From Neisseria wadsworthii 9715 (GTDB lineage Bacteria > Pseudomonadota > Gammaproteobacteria > Burkholderiales > Neisseriaceae): a stretch of DNA of 64,000 nucleotides. The stretch covers positions 161,585-225,584 of the forward strand of contig NZ_JH165159.1 of assembly GCF_000227765.1 (NCBI RefSeq), written 5' to 3'. Position numbers and translations under genes: made by a program. Shown here piece by piece: positions 60,290-64,000 of this stretch (position 1 is the stretch's first letter; each line of letters begins with the position of its first letter). A model generated the notes under the pieces. The model did no database searches and was not told the DNA's origin. It worked only from the letters and a program-made list of their open reading frames with translations.

Positions 60290-62143
60290 ATGAAATGGAT
60301 GATTAAGCGTTTTTTTAACTGGTTCGAATCCCGTATCGACCCCTATCCCGACGCGCCGCCGAAAACGCCCGAAAAAGGCTTGTGGCGGTTCTTGTGGAGC
60401 AGCATGGAAGGCATGCGCGGTTGGATTGCGGTGTTGACGGTGTTGACTGCCGGCATCGGCATTATGGAAGCCTTGCTGTTTCAGTTTATGGGCAAAGTGG
60501 TCGACTGGCTGGGCCAATATACACCGCAAACTTTGTGGGCGGAGAAGGGCTGGGCTTTGTCCGGCATGGCTGCGTTGATGGCGTTTGCCGTGCTGTGGCA
60601 TTTCGTTGCATCAAACGTGCGCCTGCAAACGCTGCAAGGCGTGTTTCCGATGCGGTTGCGTTGGAATTTCCACCGTCTGATGCTGGGGCAGAGCCTCGGT
60701 TTTTATCAAGACGAATTTGCCGGGCGCGTTTCGGCCAAAGTGATGCAAACCGCGCTAGCGGTGCGCGATACAGTGATGACGCTGGCCGATATGGTGGTGT
60801 ATGTGCTGGTGTATTTCATCAGCTCGGGCGTGATTCTGGCGGCGTTTGACGGCTGGCTGCTGCTGCCGTTCGTGTGCTGGATTATCGCATTCGGCTCCGT
60901 GATGCGCGTACTGATTCCCAAGCTGGCAAAAACGGCGAAGCGTCAGGCGGATGCGCGTTCGCTGATGACCGGCCGTATTACCGATGCTTATTCCAACATT
61001 ACGACGGTTAAGCTGTTTTCGCATGGTGCGCGCGAGGCGCGTTATGCCAAGCAATCCATGCAGGAATTTATGGTTACCGTGCATGCGCAAATGCGTTTGG
61101 CTACCACTTTATATACCTGTAATTTTATCGTGAACTCAGGGCTGACTTTATCCACCGCCGCATTGGGCATTTGGTTATGGCATAACGGCCAAGTCGGCGT
61201 CGGCGCGATTGCCACTGCTACGGCTATGGCTTTGCGCGTGAACGGTTTGTCGCAATACATCATGTGGGAATCCGCCCGCCTGTTTGAAAACATCGGCACG
61301 GTGAGCGACGGCATGGGTACGCTTTCCAAACAGCACACGATTGTCGATAAGCCCAATGCCCTGCCGCTGAAAGTGGCGCACGGCGACATCCGTTTCGAGC
61401 ATGTCGATTTTTCTTACGAAGCAGGCAAACCGTTGCTCAACGGCTTTAACCTGCACATCAAACCCGGCGAAAAAGTCGGCTTGATCGGGCGTTCCGGTGC
61501 CGGCAAGTCCACCATCGTGAATTTACTGCTCAGATTTTATGAAGCGCAAAGCGGCAGCATCACCATCGACGGCCAAAACGTTACCGACATCACTCAAGAA
61601 AGCCTGCGCGCCCAAATCGGCTTGGTCACCCAAGATACCAGCCTGCTGCACCGTTCCGTGCGCGACAATATCATCTACGGCCGCCCCGATGCCACCGAAG
61701 AAGAAATGATGCAGGCCGCCCGCCGTGCCGAAGCCGCCGATTTCACTCCCAACCTTTCCGATGCCAAAGGCCGCAAAGGATACGATGCCCATGTGGGCGA
61801 GCGCGGGGTTAAACTTTCAGGCGGCCAGCGCCAGCGTATCGCCATCGCCCGCGTGATGCTGAAAGATGCGCCGATTCTGCTGCTCGACGAAGCCACCAGC
61901 GCACTGGATTCTGAAGTGGAAGCGGCGATTCAGGAAAGCCTGGATAAAATGATGGAAAACAAAACCGTGATTGCCATCGCCCACCGTTTATCCACCATTG
62001 CCGCCATGGATAGGTTAATCGTGCTCGACAAAGGCCGTATCGTTGAAGAGGGCAGCCATGCCGAACTGCTGGAGAAAAATGGTTTGTATGCCAAACTGTG
62101 GGCGCACCAGAGCGGCGGATTTCTGGCAAGGCATGCGGATTGA
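60290..62143 (+). CDS. ABC transporter, fused membrane and ATP-binding exporter
   Basis: The 617-residue half-transporter has a six-helix membrane domain (about residues 40-330) and an ATPase domain: Walker A GRSGAGKSTIVNLLL, Q-loop LVTQDTSLLH, signature LSGGQRQRIAIARVM, Walker B ILLLDEATSALDSE and switch IAIAHRLSTI. It acts as a dimer. The overall look is that of MsbA/multidrug or lipid exporters; the substrate cannot be read. Start at ATG giving MKWMIKRFFNW, or three codons later. Confidence 0.9.
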   Translation: MKWMIKRFFNWFESRIDPYPDAPPKTPEKGLWRFLWSSMEGMRGWIAVLTVLTAGIGIMEALLFQFMGKVVDWLGQYTPQTLWAEKGWALSGMAALMAFAVLWHFVASNVRLQTLQGVFPMRLRWNFHRLMLGQSLGFYQDEFAGRVSAKVMQTALAVRDTVMTLADMVVYVLVYFISSGVILAAFDGWLLLPFVCWIIAFGSVMRVLIPKLAKTAKRQADARSLMTGRITDAYSNITTVKLFSHGAREARYAKQSMQEFMVTVHAQMRLATTLYTCNFIVNSGLTLSTAALGIWLWHNGQVGVGAIATATAMALRVNGLSQYIMWESARLFENIGTVSDGMGTLSKQHTIVDKPNALPLKVAHGDIRFEHVDFSYEAGKPLLNGFNLHIKPGEKVGLIGRSGAGKSTIVNLLLRFYEAQSGSITIDGQNVTDITQESLRAQIGLVTQDTSLLHRSVRDNIIYGRPDATEEEMMQAARRAEAADFTPNLSDAKGRKGYDAHVGERGVKLSGGQRQRIAIARVMLKDAPILLLDEATSALDSEVEAAIQESLDKMMENKTVIAIAHRLSTIAAMDRLIVLDKGRIVEEGSHAELLEKNGLYAKLWAHQSGGFLARHAD

Positions 62144-62200
62144 TCAGGTTCTTTTTTTAGGAATACTATATTGGCTTAACCACATGAACTAAATAGCCAA

Positions 62201-62236
62201 AATGCCTGTCTGATTTGTTTCAGACAGGCATTTTTA
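62201..62236 (+). terminator. Inverted DUS pair with T tract after the ABC exporter
   Basis: A forward copy with one end mismatch (62203-62214) and a full reverse copy (62219-62230), extended by AAAA/TTTT and a T run. It separates the exporter from the last gene. The remaining 310 bases to 62552 are A/T-rich and hold no gene I can support; the promoter of the next gene should be there. Confidence 0.8.
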
Positions 62237-62552
62237 TTGCCTAATTCGTTGCTAATTTTCCTGCGTTAAAATCAAAAGGCATACTGGGCATTTTGCTTGT
62301 ATGGTGATTTTGTTTGAATGACTTGCTAGGAGGGAGATTTGCACAACCGGCATATTCATAAATAAGCGGCATTCGCCCGCATTTTTGCCTTGTATTCAGG
62401 CTTTCGTGTGGAAGAATCTGCTCAAAAATGTGTGCCGCTATATGATGCAGACCCTAGTTATCAATTTAAGCAAATCAAATTTCTCAAACCAACTTAACAG
62501 CACTTGCTTGAGATGGACTGAGTTTTCATATTTTAAGGAAAAATAAAAAAAA

Positions 62553-64000
62553 ATGATCTCAAAATCCAATGATACACAAAATAATACACAATCTGATAAC
62601 CTACAGAATGACCCTTTAAAATCAGACATCCCTCCGGCCAGCCGGCCCCCACGACATACTGTTCCTTTATTGGTGCCGGAAATTGTATTGGACAATCTGC
62701 CGGACGAAGAAGCCGAAGCGGAGAAAGCGAGCCTTGCGGCCAAAGAAGCCGGATCGGCAACAGAAAAGAAAGTCAAGAAAAACAAAGGAAAAAATAAAGA
62801 TAAAAATAAAGACGCTAAAAACTTAGAGCAAAAAGAGGAAATCGTTCCTATCGGTACGGCCAAAGGTGTGGAAACCATGTTCCGTAACGCGTTTCGCACC
62901 GAAATGGAATTGCTGGCTTTGGCGGCGACCAAAGCCAATATCATGATTTCGCTCAACGGCTTTATCGTGTCGGCCTTAATGATTTCCGGCGCATTCGTTT
63001 TCGCTTCTTCGCCGGAATTTTTAGTGCCTGCAGGCATATTTATGTTTACCGCAGCCACATCGATTGTGTTTGCATTGCTTTCCGCTTCGCCGGATAGGGC
63101 AGGCAAAATCCGTTCGATATTGAATTGGTTTTCCGATTGGCGTAAAGGCAGAGCAAAATTGCGGGATCTCAAATCAAGAGTGGTTCGTCCGGAAGGGCAC
63201 TTTTTCGGCGAAACGCCCAATATCTTGATTTATGAAGACCGTGTGAAAATTTCTAAAGACCGCTATTGGCGCATGATGCAGGATATCATGGCCGACCGCG
63301 AACAAGTCTATCATAAGATGAGCGACGAGCTTTATTGGCTCGGTTTGATGGCCAATAAGCAGTTTAAATACCTAAATATGTCTTACGCCGCTTTCCGTTG
63401 GGGCCTACTGGCTTCAGTGCTTGCATTTATCGGCGTGAAAACTTTGCCGCAAGTCATTCCTGCGATGCAGCAAAATAAGCAAGAAGCTGAATTAAAAAGC
63501 TTCGGCATTTATACATTTAAAGGCGTGTATGAACCTTCTGCCGTGCAGCAGCTTCCCGACGGCCGCTTGCTGATTATGGAAGACGAAGCGACCCGTGCCG
63601 CCAGTATTTTATCTTTTGCGGCAGACGGAACCCTGTCTGAAGACGACGCTGCCGACACACGCCTTACCCGCGGCTTTAAACGCAAGCTGAGTGATCTTGA
63701 AGGCCTTACCCGCGATCCGGACGGCTACATTTACGCCATCACATCCCATGCGGTCAACAAAGAAGGCCAGCGCCGCCCCGACCGCGAACACCTGCTGCGC
63801 TTTAAAGTTCAAGGGCATGATGTGCGCGAGCTCAGCTATTTTGACAAGCTGACCGATACTTTGGAGAATTCCGAGCAGCTTAATGAGCTGTTCAAATCGA
63901 AAATCGGCACCACTTTGGATTTCAAAACCATCAATATCGAGGGCTTGGCTTTCGATCCGAACAAAAAGCAATTGTTGCTCGGCTTGCGCGATCCAGAGTT
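62553..64000 (+). CDS. DUF5706 (Pycsar-effector-like) membrane domain fused to DUF3616-like domain, 3' end cut by window
   Basis: The frame stays open to the window end (482 complete codons). AAGGA lies upstream of the ATG. Order: polar N-terminus (1-70); Lys/Asn-rich linker with KKVKKNKGKNKDKNK (about 72-95); a DUF5706-like domain (about 105-305) with MFRNAFRTEMELLALAATKAN, two adjacent membrane helices (about 127-150 and 152-175), YWLGLMANKQFKYLNMSY and a third helix (about 280-298). A DUF3616-like region follows from about 310: SDLEGLTRDPDGYIYAITSHAVN, RRPDREHLLRFKVQG, and NIEGLAFDPNKKQLLLGLRDPE. DUF5706 is the membrane domain of Pycsar effectors, which act on cyclic nucleotides in phage defence. 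No cyclase is seen in the window. Domain calls are by eye. Confidence 0.82.
   Translation, partial: MISKSNDTQNNTQSDNLQNDPLKSDIPPASRPPRHTVPLLVPEIVLDNLPDEEAEAEKASLAAKEAGSATEKKVKKNKGKNKDKNKDAKNLEQKEEIVPIGTAKGVETMFRNAFRTEMELLALAATKANIMISLNGFIVSALMISGAFVFASSPEFLVPAGIFMFTAATSIVFALLSASPDRAGKIRSILNWFSDWRKGRAKLRDLKSRVVRPEGHFFGETPNILIYEDRVKISKDRYWRMMQDIMADREQVYHKMSDELYWLGLMANKQFKYLNMSYAAFRWGLLASVLAFIGVKTLPQVIPAMQQNKQEAELKSFGIYTFKGVYEPSAVQQLPDGRLLIMEDEATRAASILSFAADGTLSEDDAADTRLTRGFKRKLSDLEGLTRDPDGYIYAITSHAVNKEGQRRPDREHLLRFKVQGHDVRELSYFDKLTDTLENSEQLNELFKSKIGTTLDFKTINIEGLAFDPNKKQLLLGLRDPE

Noticed and set aside
60319-60334. GGTTCGAATCCC, resembling a tRNA T-arm
   Set aside because: It lies inside the ABC exporter frame (NWFESRID) and no cloverleaf can be built around it.
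62339-62365. Eight-codon frame from TTG behind a strong AGGAGG site upstream of the last gene
   Set aside because: Too short, rare start and no attenuator fold; probably chance.

Overview
The window is a gene-dense chromosomal segment of a member of the Neisseriaceae. The most direct evidence is the 12-mer TGCCTGTCTGAA and its complement. I count roughly 75 copies by hand, mostly as head-to-head pairs just past stop codons. This is a DNA uptake sequence (DUS). The spelling differs from the meningococcal/gonococcal ATGCCGTCTGAA and matches the dialect described as TG-wadDUS (Neisseria wadsworthii / N. shayeganii group). The gene set fits: pilT-pilU for type IV pilus retraction, comF and recQ for transformation and recombination, and many Neisseria-type lipoproteins. 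I see no rRNA, tRNA, prophage, transposase or CRISPR array.

Layout. 1-9.3 kb: dksA, yggT, proC and yggS (minus), pilT-pilU (plus), xseB-ispA and a two-gene osmoprotectant/choline ABC transporter (minus). 9.5-20 kb: gltX, an RNB-family nuclease, a gamma-glutamyltransferase lipoprotein, a lipoate-ligase-like protein, recQ, three small secreted or lipidated proteins, gpmA. 20-25 kb: lpxC and gapA diverge from a 600-base A/T-rich region with three DnaA-box-like sites (possible origin or DnaA-controlled region), followed by an unannotated 59-residue protein and ftsY. 25-31 kb: LysE exporter/LysR pair, VOC and AraC/GyrI proteins, prlC, trmO. 31-45 kb, nearly all plus strand: nicotinamidase-like protein, waaC, etfBA, threonine aldolase, yigZ-like, uvrD, ankyrin lipoprotein, MscS channel, pncC, VWA lipoprotein, ElyC/SanA-like protein, purB. 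45-57 kb: small conserved proteins, lptM-lysA diverging from cyaY, rsgA, SPFH/NfeD pair, prfB, patatin lipoprotein, bioC and bioH. 57-64 kb: comF, trmL, rlpA, ruvA, a membrane protein, an ABC exporter, and a gene cut by the window edge.

Most genes are housekeeping. The least ordinary item is the truncated gene at 62553-64000. It joins a DUF5706-like (Pycsar-effector-type) membrane domain to a DUF3616-like domain after a lysine-rich linker. Other points of interest are two families of short non-coding elements sharing TATAG...CTATA ends, a zinc-finger-deficient DksA, a single-HRDC RecQ, an RF2 gene without the usual recoding stop, bioH and comF with overlapping start codons, a short promoter-terminator unit near 47.2-47.4 kb, and genes whose last residues and stop codon are written by a DUS.

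Domain names come from my recognition of sequence patterns; no database search was run.
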